DNA of 24,046 nucleotides from IMG/VR virus record IMGVR_UViG_3300042691_003303, positions 1 to 24,046 of that record. One strand, given 5' to 3'. The translations under genes were made by a program, and so were the position numbers. The number at the start of each line of letters is the position of its first letter. Position 1 is the first letter of the stretch. Shown here one piece after another: positions 14,375 to 21,065 of this stretch. The notes below the pieces were generated by a model. That model saw only the letters and a program-made list of their open reading frames with translations. It had not been told where the DNA came from and did no database searches. Source of the stretch: a virus.

Positions 14375-14382
14375 AAAGGAGG
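14375..14382 (+). promoter_or_regulatory. Strong ribosome-binding site for the lysozyme gene
   Basis: AAAGGAGG, the strongest Shine-Dalgarno match in the window, lies 5 nt before the ATG at 14388. Together with a 29-nt gap after the M15 endolysin, it gives this lysozyme independent and probably high translation, unlike the coupled genes upstream. Confidence 0.8.
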
Positions 14383-14387
14383 ATATC

Positions 14388-14909
14388 ATGGGTAAAACCC
14401 TGATGATCTGTATTTGCTCGTTTTTTGCAATCATGGCGGTTGTATTCAATTCCGCACAAAGTAAAGAAGTTAGTCCGTTTCGTTGGGTGGATCATTCCAC
14501 CATAGCTTTAATTGAACATTTTGAAGGCAAGCGTCACAGAGCTTATCAAGACAGCGAAGGTAATTGGACGATTGGGGTGGGACATTTAATCCAGCCCAAA
14601 ACGCATTATTTGCTCTATAGGGAGCTTTCTGAGGATGAGGTAATAGCCATCCTACACCGTGACCTAGAAAAGTGCTCTAAAGCCCTAGAATCCAGTTTAA
14701 ACACTGGTGTGACACGGGGGCAGATCAACGCGCTATTAAGTCTTTGCCATAACATTGGCCCAGACAGTTTTGTGAAGTCAGAAGTTCTTCGGCACCTAAA
14801 CCTTGGCAATATTCATCAAGCTGCCGATTCGTTTTTAAATTGGGCTAATCCTCCTGTCCTTAAAAAGCGCCGAGAGATTGAGCGTAAATTATTTTTAGTG
14901 GGGGCGTAA
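14388..14909 (+). CDS. GH24 lysozyme with N-terminal hydrophobic signal (secreted or SAR endolysin)
   Basis: 173 residues. The catalytic spacing of T4-type lysozymes is intact: E46 in HFEGKRHRAY, D55 in YQDSEGNWT, T61, that is E-8-D-5-T. The GVGHL segment and the C-terminal KKRREIERKL helix also fit GH24. The enzyme cleaves the MurNAc-GlcNAc glycan strand. Residues 5-20 (LMICICSFFAIMAVVF) are hydrophobic and are followed by NSAQSK, so it could be a cleaved signal peptide or a signal-arrest-release anchor that allows export by the Sec pathway without the holin. This is a second cell-wall enzyme beside the M15 peptidase, with a different bond specificity. A virion-associated role cannot be excluded. 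Confidence 0.88.
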   Translation: MGKTLMICICSFFAIMAVVFNSAQSKEVSPFRWVDHSTIALIEHFEGKRHRAYQDSEGNWTIGVGHLIQPKTHYLLYRELSEDEVIAILHRDLEKCSKALESSLNTGVTRGQINALLSLCHNIGPDSFVKSEVLRHLNLGNIHQAADSFLNWANPPVLKKRREIERKLFLVGA

Positions 14910-14920
14910 ACCCTTGATTT

Positions 14921-14942
14921 TTTGCATAAGTAGTATTAGGAA
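14921..14942 (+). promoter_or_regulatory. Repeated 22-bp intergenic element, copy 2 (candidate phage promoter)
   Basis: The element reads TTTGCATAAGTAGT, then AT, then TAGGAA, and matches 20 of 22 bases with copy 1 at 938-959. GGGGCGT occurs 13 nt before both copies (918-924 and 14901-14907); here it overlaps the lysozyme stop region. It precedes the gene block 14960-24046. See copy 1 for the promoter interpretation. Confidence 0.5.
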
Positions 14943-14959
14943 ACCATAAAGGAGAGATT

Positions 14960-15547
14960 GTGGAAGGATTTAATAAATTACCCAAAATGCAATGCTTTAA
15001 AGAAGGCGGTGCAGTCAAGCCAGCGTACAAAGCAGGCCGGCATGTTGAGTCTAAAGAAATGGAAAAAGACGTTGCTCAAGACAAAGCCATCGTCAAAAAA
15101 GCATTTAAAATGCACGACACCCAATCGCACGAGAACGAAAAAACTGATCTCTCCAAGTTACGTGCTGGCGGTCGTATGAAGAAAGAAGGCGGTTGCGTTG
15201 GTCGTTATAAGGCTGGCGGTGCGGTCGAAATGAAAGCTGGTAAAAAGGTAAGCATGCCTAAAACCAGAAAAGCCAAGACTCCAAGTGCCGCCATGAAAGC
15301 CACATCAAATATTAAAGACATGGGCGCTAGTGGTGCATTAGATAGCATTATGCCCCCTCCCGCCGCTGGCGGTATGGCTGCCGCTCCAAGCGCACCCGTC
15401 GATCAAATGGCACCTCCTCCAATGATGCGTAAAGGTGGTTCTTTAAAAAAAGCCGATGCTAAAGCAAACCCCGGTTTAGCTAAACTGCCAACCCATGTGC
15501 GTAACAAAATGGGATACAAAAAAGCTGGCGGAAAGGCTTGCGATTAA
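14960..15547 (+). CDS. Lys/Gly-rich basic protein of unknown function
   Basis: 195 residues with a GTG start 5 nt after GGAG. The frame begins [20 protein letters not shown]. The protein is basic and low-complexity, with recurring GGAV and GGRMKK units ([31 protein letters not shown]), a charged helix-prone stretch about 30-70 ([33 protein letters not shown]), and a Pro/Ala/Met-rich stretch ([16 protein letters not shown]). I remember similar KxGG-rich proteins from uncultured aquatic phages near tail genes. Such charge suggests DNA contact, for example an internal virion protein, but no motif proves it. It is the first gene after the second repeated element. Confidence 0.75.
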   Translation: MEGFNKLPKMQCFKEGGAVKPAYKAGRHVESKEMEKDVAQDKAIVKKAFKMHDTQSHENEKTDLSKLRAGGRMKKEGGCVGRYKAGGAVEMKAGKKVSMPKTRKAKTPSAAMKATSNIKDMGASGALDSIMPPPAAGGMAAAPSAPVDQMAPPPMMRKGGSLKKADAKANPGLAKLPTHVRNKMGYKKAGGKACD

Positions 15548-15548
15548 T

Positions 15549-15716
15549 ATGCCAATCGAGTCCAAACAACAGATGAAAGCCATGTACGCAGCCGCGGCTG
15601 GCAAATCGACTCTTGGCATTCCTAAAAAGGTAGGTAAAGAGTTTATCAAAGCGGGTAAAGCTCAAGCTAATCTACCAAAACGAGTACCTAAAAAAGCGGC
15701 AGGCCGCGGGAGATAA
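15549..15716 (+). CDS. Small Lys/Ala-rich basic protein
   Basis: A 55-residue protein starting at the ATG at 15549. A longer reading from 15495 would overlap the upstream gene by 53 nt, so the shorter start, just after the stop of the previous gene (TAATATG), is preferred. The sequence reads [19 protein letters not shown] followed by [18 protein letters not shown] and ends [12 protein letters not shown], a strongly basic tail. SKQQMKAM and [10 protein letters not shown] recur, in my memory, in small phage proteins of unknown role. The charge suggests nucleic-acid binding or a partner of the upstream Lys/Gly-rich protein. Confidence 0.65.
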   Translation: MPIESKQQMKAMYAAAAGKSTLGIPKKVGKEFIKAGKAQANLPKRVPKKAAGRGR

Positions 15717-15718
15717 TC

Positions 15719-16798
15719 TTGGCGTATTCCAATACCACTGGTCAGACAACAGTTAATGTCGATCAGTTGATCTCGTATGCATATCGTGATGCTGGTAAAA
15801 CGGCAGAAGAAATAACGCCCGAGTATATCAACGCTGGTAAACAAGCGTTGTTTTACAATCTACAAAATCTCTCCAATCTGGGTGTTAATCTTTGGTTATT
15901 GGAAAACAAAGTAATTGGTGCTCAAACCAATCAACAGTGGGTTACTCTTCCCAAAACAACAATTGATGTAAGAGAAGCAAACTGGGTATACATTACTAAT
16001 CCATCGTATAGTGGATTGATCCCAGCATCAAATCCCAATGTGGTTAATTTGTTTGATCAAGATGCAAACGACACCTTGGATCTTTACGCAACCACAACAC
16101 TGGTAGACAACTATTTTGGTGCAGTGTATAGCAACCAAACTCGTTTGTTTTATGTTGGTTTTAATGCGTATTGCCCAGGCACAGTCGCCACTTACGAATT
16201 GGATTTTGAAGTTAGTAACGATGGAATTAATTGGACAGTATGGGAATCCTTTCCGTCTACCACATTAGCAGATCGTGAATGGGCATACTTTACAATTAAT
16301 GCTACTCAACAATTCTATTATTTTAGATTAAAGAATAGAGTCACAACCGCAACTTTCTCGTTGCGTGCTATTCAATTTGCACAAAGCCAACAAGTTATTC
16401 CTTTAGCTCGCCTAAATCGTGATGACTATTGGAATCTCCCCAACAAACAATTCGCATCGGTACGCTCATTACAATATTGGTATGATCGTCAAATCGAACC
16501 CAGCATGTATTTGTGGCCTGTGCCAAACAACAATTATCAAGTTTTTCAATTAATCATTGAGAAACAAATGGAAGATGTTGGATCGTTAACCAATCAAATC
16601 TATGTACCAGATCGTTGGATTAACTGTGTGCAAAAACAACTATCCCATAGTATGGCAATGCAACTCCCTGGTGTTGATTTAAACCGCATCACATACCTAG
16701 AGGCACAAGCACAAAAAGCCTATTCCGATGCGGCAAGTGAAGAGCGTGATAAGTCGCCCATTTATTTCCAACCCAATATTAGTTACTACACACGATGA
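15719..16798 (+). CDS. Neck/head-tail connector protein with discoidin-like insert
   Basis: 359 residues with a TTG start (GGGAG upstream). Residues 1-65 are helical (VNVDQLISYAYRDAGKTAEEIT) and resemble the start of P22 gp4-like tail accessory proteins that join the portal. Residues about 118-221 form a beta-rich domain with the pattern FEVSNDGINWTVWESFP followed by FYYFRLKN, like the F5/8 type C (discoidin) carbohydrate-binding fold. Residues 222-345 return to connector-type sequence (LQYWYDRQIEPSMYLWPVP). The protein probably docks the short tail to the portal, with an exposed sugar-binding-like domain. The family call is by pattern. Its stop overlaps the next start (ATGA). Confidence 0.7.
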   Translation: MAYSNTTGQTTVNVDQLISYAYRDAGKTAEEITPEYINAGKQALFYNLQNLSNLGVNLWLLENKVIGAQTNQQWVTLPKTTIDVREANWVYITNPSYSGLIPASNPNVVNLFDQDANDTLDLYATTTLVDNYFGAVYSNQTRLFYVGFNAYCPGTVATYELDFEVSNDGINWTVWESFPSTTLADREWAYFTINATQQFYYFRLKNRVTTATFSLRAIQFAQSQQVIPLARLNRDDYWNLPNKQFASVRSLQYWYDRQIEPSMYLWPVPNNNYQVFQLIIEKQMEDVGSLTNQIYVPDRWINCVQKQLSHSMAMQLPGVDLNRITYLEAQAQKAYSDAASEERDKSPIYFQPNISYYTR

Positions 16799-17415
16799 CT
16801 AACGCATACGTAATGACATATGACAATTTGGTCGCCGATGTAATTAATTACATGGAGCGTAATGACGTTCAATTTGTGGCGCAGATTCCAAACCTAATTG
16901 GTTTAGCAGAGTCTGCGATTGCTGCTGAATTAAAAACCTATTTGCAGTTAACCGTGGTGGAAACCACCTTGGCACAGAATCAAGTCATTCTTGCTAAACC
17001 AGCGCGCTGGCGTAAAACGGTTTCGATGAAAACCAATGGCAAACCATTGTTATTGCGTAGTCAAGACTATGTGGCTCAGTATCAATCTGAATCAAGCCCA
17101 AGCGAACCATTGTACTATTCAGAATATGACTACAACAACTGGAACTTTGCTCCTACGCCAGACGATGATTACCCAGTAGAAATTATTTACTATAGTGAAA
17201 TCCAGCCTTTGGATTCGACCAACCAACAAAATTTATTCACTCGTGAATGTCCGCAAGCCATGTTATTTGGCACATTATTACAAGCTCAAGGTTATTTAAA
17301 GGCATTAGACAAGTTGCCTGTTTGGAAACAATATTACACTGAGGCTTTGGCAGCATTGAAGAAAGAAGACAATTCACGCCGTATTGACAGAAACGTTACG
17401 GTTCAGGAACCCTAA
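16795..17415 (+). CDS. Head-tail adaptor protein
   Basis: 206 residues. The N-terminal half is helical (YDNLVADVINYMERNDVQFVAQIPNLIGLAESAIAAEL), then strand-rich with WRKTVSMKTNGKPLLLRSQDYV. The C-terminal half has VEIIYYSEIQPLDSTNQQNLFTRECPQAML followed by helices ending near WKQYYTEALAALK. I associate this layout with adaptor/tail-tubular proteins of short-tailed phages, which form the ring between portal and hub. The 4-nt overlap with the neck gene and position before the hub gene support this. No catalytic motif is present. Confidence 0.7.
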   Translation: MTNAYVMTYDNLVADVINYMERNDVQFVAQIPNLIGLAESAIAAELKTYLQLTVVETTLAQNQVILAKPARWRKTVSMKTNGKPLLLRSQDYVAQYQSESSPSEPLYYSEYDYNNWNFAPTPDDDYPVEIIYYSEIQPLDSTNQQNLFTRECPQAMLFGTLLQAQGYLKALDKLPVWKQYYTEALAALKKEDNSRRIDRNVTVQEP

Positions 17416-17418
17416 GAT

Positions 17419-18681
17419 ATGCCAATTTATACTTCGCCCTTTACTGGAACAGTTGTTCAACCAACTGATGTATCTTATTACGAACTTAACTTTAGTTCGA
17501 ATGTGCAGTTGTATTGGCCTTTGGTTGTCAATCCAACCCAAGTTCCAGCGGCACGTATTATTGATGCTACTCCATCTACAACAAGTCTTGTAGTATCTTT
17601 ACCCGCCGCTAATCAAGGTACGGTTGGTGCGGACATTTTAATCCGTAACTTTGGTGCAAGTGCTTTTACTGTACAAGATTATTCTGGCACTGGATCAGTA
17701 ACAATTAATCCTGGTGTATCCAAATATTTCTATTTGTCTGACAATACTACGGAAGCTGGTGTCTGGCAGAATGTAACCTTTGGTGCTGGCACATCATCGG
17801 CTGATGCCGCATCACTGGCTGGTTTTGGTTTGGTTGCTTTGGCTGGCAAATTAAACACCACACAGAATGTTGTTGAAGTATCTTCTCCCCCAACAATCAA
17901 TGATGCAAGTCGTGCTAGTACAATTTTATGGACAGCGGGCAACGACACCATCACACTACCCACTGCTACTAGTTTAACGGCGGGTTGGTTTATTGCATTT
18001 AGAAATGCTGGAAGTGGAACATTAACATTTACACCGCAAGGCACATCTGTAATTAACGGACAGCAGTCTTTAGATGTTAACCCAGCCGAATCTGGTTTTA
18101 TTGTATTCCAACAATCTACTGGTGACTTCTTTACTGTTGGATTAAATGTCCCATCTAATGTGACATTTACTTCCGCAACATACGATGTGGATTCAATCGT
18201 TGGTAACACATTAAGTTTAGTGGCGTTTGCTCCAATCATTCAAACCTATGTGGCTTTGTCTGGCACTCGTACCGTCGACCTAGATGTTACATTACCAGCC
18301 ACAACTCAGTTGTATGTTTTGGTAAACAACACAGGACAACCGTCTTATAATATTACTTTCCAAGTGTCTGGAAGTTTACAGACACCAATTAATTTATCGG
18401 ATGGTCAAGTTGCTTTGGTATTGAGCGATGGTAACTTCTTATATGTTATCAGTCAAACAACCACAACTTCATTTTTAGCAATTAACGGATCGGCAGCAGC
18501 TCCGTCGTATTCGTTTATTAGTGACAACAACACTGGTATGTATTTAGTTGGAACTAGTGTTTTGGGATTGTCTGCCAATTCAGCAAATATGTTGCAACTT
18601 GACAACACCAATCCTCTTAATCCTCAAGTATCCACCCCAGCAACATTTACCGCTGGATTGATTGGTGGTGGGACGTTCTAA
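17419..18681 (+). CDS. Beta-rich tail/fiber-type virion protein
   Basis: 420 residues, almost all Thr/Ser/Val/Ala-rich strands. The middle (about 170-320) has repeated short strand motifs (GNDTITLPTATSL, RNAGSGTLTFTPQGTSVINGQQSL), typical of beta-helix or shaft regions. The C-terminal part has PSYSFISDNNTGMYLVG, a pattern frequent at the distal end of phage fibers, and it ends in GLIGGGTF. There is no catalytic triad or intramolecular chaperone motif that I can see. Being encoded between adaptor and hub genes it may be a tail fiber or a protein of the tail shell. Its stop overlaps the next start (TAATG). Confidence 0.75.
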   Translation: MPIYTSPFTGTVVQPTDVSYYELNFSSNVQLYWPLVVNPTQVPAARIIDATPSTTSLVVSLPAANQGTVGADILIRNFGASAFTVQDYSGTGSVTINPGVSKYFYLSDNTTEAGVWQNVTFGAGTSSADAASLAGFGLVALAGKLNTTQNVVEVSSPPTINDASRASTILWTAGNDTITLPTATSLTAGWFIAFRNAGSGTLTFTPQGTSVINGQQSLDVNPAESGFIVFQQSTGDFFTVGLNVPSNVTFTSATYDVDSIVGNTLSLVAFAPIIQTYVALSGTRTVDLDVTLPATTQLYVLVNNTGQPSYNITFQVSGSLQTPINLSDGQVALVLSDGNFLYVISQTTTTSFLAINGSAAAPSYSFISDNNTGMYLVGTSVLGLSANSANMLQLDNTNPLNPQVSTPATFTAGLIGGGTF

Positions 18682-20816
18682 TGGCTGTTCAGAATGCAGT
18701 CCAAGAACAATACAATCTCGTTTATACCCTAGGAGTTAAACCAGGTATAAAGCGAGATGGTACTGTTTTTGAATCGCAAGAATTTAGTGACGGTGAATGG
18801 TGTCGGTTTCAGCGTGGTGTGCCAAGGAAAATGGGTGGGTATCGTGAGTTGTTTGCCACCTTTACTGGCATTCCCCGTGGAATGATTGCTAATCCATTTA
18901 ACGGCGTTAACTATGTGTTTGTTGGTAATCAGTACGGTTTAGAAGCGTTTACTACAGGCACAACATTTGGTGTTGGCTCTGGCCCACTAACAGTAAATAT
19001 TTTACCTGGCTATTCGCCATTTACTTTAGTATCAAACACTGCAAGTTCTTTTGTAATTGCTGGCGATGTTACGGCGGCATTTCCAAACGGCATGGTAGTA
19101 ATATTTGATGACGACATTACCACAGCAACAACGGTAATCAGTTCGTCATACGGTGCGCCCAATACAACGGTTAATGTAACAGCATCGTCAATTGTCGGGT
19201 CACCAACTACAGTGTCTTTGTATGATGTAACTTTTGCCCCAGACCCGAAGTTACTGTGGCAGTTTGATTTACAGTATTCCCCCGCTGGTGGCTCATTGCA
19301 AGTGCTTGCTCACCCAGGACACAATTTAGATAACATTGATAATGCTATCAAAACACAAGTGTTAACTGGTGGACTATTACCAGATGCACTTAATGAATGG
19401 ACATTTTATGGATTGGCAGATACTGGTGGTCAAAACCCTACCTATCGTCCAATCGTAGTAGACGGTGGTGTTTGTGTATTGTATCCATACACATTTGTTT
19501 ATGGTTCGGATGGGTTTATTGCAAACAACCATGTCGATACAAACGCTGACTTAACAACTTACAATCAGCAAACAATTACTGACTGGAATGGCCCAACATC
19601 CAACCAAGTCAACATGGCATCGTCAAAGATTGTAAAAGGCATTCCGGTTCGTGGTGGTACAAATTCACCGTCTGGTTTGTTTTGGGCAACAGATAGTTTA
19701 ATTCGTGTTTCGTTTACAGGAAGCTCACCGTTGTACTGGAGATACGATATTATTTCCAGCCAAATCTCTACCATGTCATCTTCTTGTTTTGTTGAGATGG
19801 ATGGCATTTTTTATTGGATGGGTGTGGATCGATTCTATTTATATAATGGATCGGTTTCGGTACTGCCAAACGATAAGAATGTAAACTGGTTGTATGATAA
19901 TGTTAACTTTGTACAACGCCAAAAAGTATGGGCAACTAAAGTACCTCGTTACAATGAGATTTGGTTTTTTTATCCCCGTGGTGATGCAACGGAATGTACC
20001 GATGCTATCATCTATAATGTAAAAGATAAACTTTGGTACGATGCTGGCAGTGCTCCTGGTGCACGCCGTTCGTGTGGTTATACTACTGAAGTTTTCCCCA
20101 CACCCATTTGGGCTAGTTGGCAAGATTTAAATACCTTTAGTTTGCCGTTTACTGTAATTAATAATCCTCCTAGTGAGTCTGCACCAACGGCAAAACAGAT
20201 TTATTTAAACGGCGATGTTTCAATTACATTTGGGGCTGGCGATTATATTGCCACTTCAAACGGAGCAAACCCAACCGTTTATAAAGTTGTAACAAGTCAG
20301 TTTATTTTTACTTCTGCGGTAACTGCTACTAACCCAGATGGTGTTACATTAATTACGGTAGAAAATGATTTTGATCCCGCTCTAAATGCTGGCGATTTAG
20401 TGTATTATATAGAGGGTGGTTATCCTCTTTGGCAACATGAGTTTGGAACTAATGCGGTAACTTTTAACCAAGAGTTTGCTATTACTTCCAGTATTACAAC
20501 TTGTGATATTAGTTGGGTTGGTGGTACTCCATCACAAGACTCGGCAACTGGTGTTAATCGCCGTATGCATTTACGCCGCGTTGAACCAGACTTTGTGCAA
20601 AGTGGTGAAATGGGTATGACTATTTTGGGTCGTAAGTTTGCTCGTGGTGCAGTAGAAAACTCTGGGCCATTTTACTTTGATCCAGACACTGGCAAAATTG
20701 ATTTGCGTGTTGAACATCGTGAAATGCGGTTGAAGTTTGAATCCAATGTATTAGATGGTAATTTTGAAATGGGTCGTATTTTGTTGACGGTTGAATATGG
20801 TGATGAACGCCCATGA
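18681..20816 (+). CDS. Tail hub/nozzle protein (P22 gp10/T7 gp12-like)
   Basis: 711 residues, a size typical of the tubular hub that forms the distal tail of short-tailed phages. Recognisable parts are the N-terminal RFQRGVPRKMGGYRELF motif, the repeated beta-propeller-like middle (MASSKIVKGIPVRGGTNSPSG, FWATDSLIRVSF, DGIFYWMGVDRFYLYNGS), and QKVWATKVPRYNEIWFFYPRG followed by YNVKDKLWYDAG. Residues about 490-600 are an extra beta-rich insertion. The C-terminus (FESNVLDGNFEMGRILLTVEYGDERP) is the characteristic closing segment. The protein channels DNA out of the particle and seals it. It overlaps the upstream and downstream genes (TAATG, ATGA). Confidence 0.8.
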   Translation: MAVQNAVQEQYNLVYTLGVKPGIKRDGTVFESQEFSDGEWCRFQRGVPRKMGGYRELFATFTGIPRGMIANPFNGVNYVFVGNQYGLEAFTTGTTFGVGSGPLTVNILPGYSPFTLVSNTASSFVIAGDVTAAFPNGMVVIFDDDITTATTVISSSYGAPNTTVNVTASSIVGSPTTVSLYDVTFAPDPKLLWQFDLQYSPAGGSLQVLAHPGHNLDNIDNAIKTQVLTGGLLPDALNEWTFYGLADTGGQNPTYRPIVVDGGVCVLYPYTFVYGSDGFIANNHVDTNADLTTYNQQTITDWNGPTSNQVNMASSKIVKGIPVRGGTNSPSGLFWATDSLIRVSFTGSSPLYWRYDIISSQISTMSSSCFVEMDGIFYWMGVDRFYLYNGSVSVLPNDKNVNWLYDNVNFVQRQKVWATKVPRYNEIWFFYPRGDATECTDAIIYNVKDKLWYDAGSAPGARRSCGYTTEVFPTPIWASWQDLNTFSLPFTVINNPPSESAPTAKQIYLNGDVSITFGAGDYIATSNGANPTVYKVVTSQFIFTSAVTATNPDGVTLITVENDFDPALNAGDLVYYIEGGYPLWQHEFGTNAVTFNQEFAITSSITTCDISWVGGTPSQDSATGVNRRMHLRRVEPDFVQSGEMGMTILGRKFARGAVENSGPFYFDPDTGKIDLRVEHREMRLKFESNVLDGNFEMGRILLTVEYGDERP

Positions 20817-21064
20817 GTATTCAAAGTTATTTCCCTATCAATCCGCAATATATGACTTGGGAAGAATGGAATGGTAACTTCATTCATTACTTTAGTGAAG
20901 AACCCATTCGTTACAGCCCAGAAGAAGAGTGGAAACTAGTTGCCAAAGACATTAGTCAACTGCCCACATTTGAAAGCTATCCCGTGCCCGATCCAGAGGC
21001 ATTTGACACATGGCAAGACTGGGCATCGGTGCTCAGTTTTATTTTAAACGGTCCTACACAATAA
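20813..21064 (+). CDS. Small acidic Trp/Tyr-rich protein, function unknown
   Basis: 83 residues, acidic and rich in aromatic residues (TWEEWNGNFIHYFSEE, YSPEEEWKLVAKD, DTWQDWASVL). It starts in an ATGA overlap with the hub gene and sits before the long last gene, so it is likely made with them. The compact aromatic pattern suggests a small folded helper or tail component. No known motif was recognised. Confidence 0.7.
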   Translation: MSIQSYFPINPQYMTWEEWNGNFIHYFSEEPIRYSPEEEWKLVAKDISQLPTFESYPVPDPEAFDTWQDWASVLSFILNGPTQ

Positions 21065-21065
21065 C

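Noticed and set aside
14901-14926. Possible terminator after the lysozyme gene (GGG...CCC with following T-run)
   Set aside because: The stem would be only about 3 bp, too weak to call.
15495-15716. Longer reading of the small basic protein from the ATG at 15495
   Set aside because: It would overlap the previous gene by 53 nt; the ATG at 15549, 1 nt past the upstream stop, fits gene packing better.
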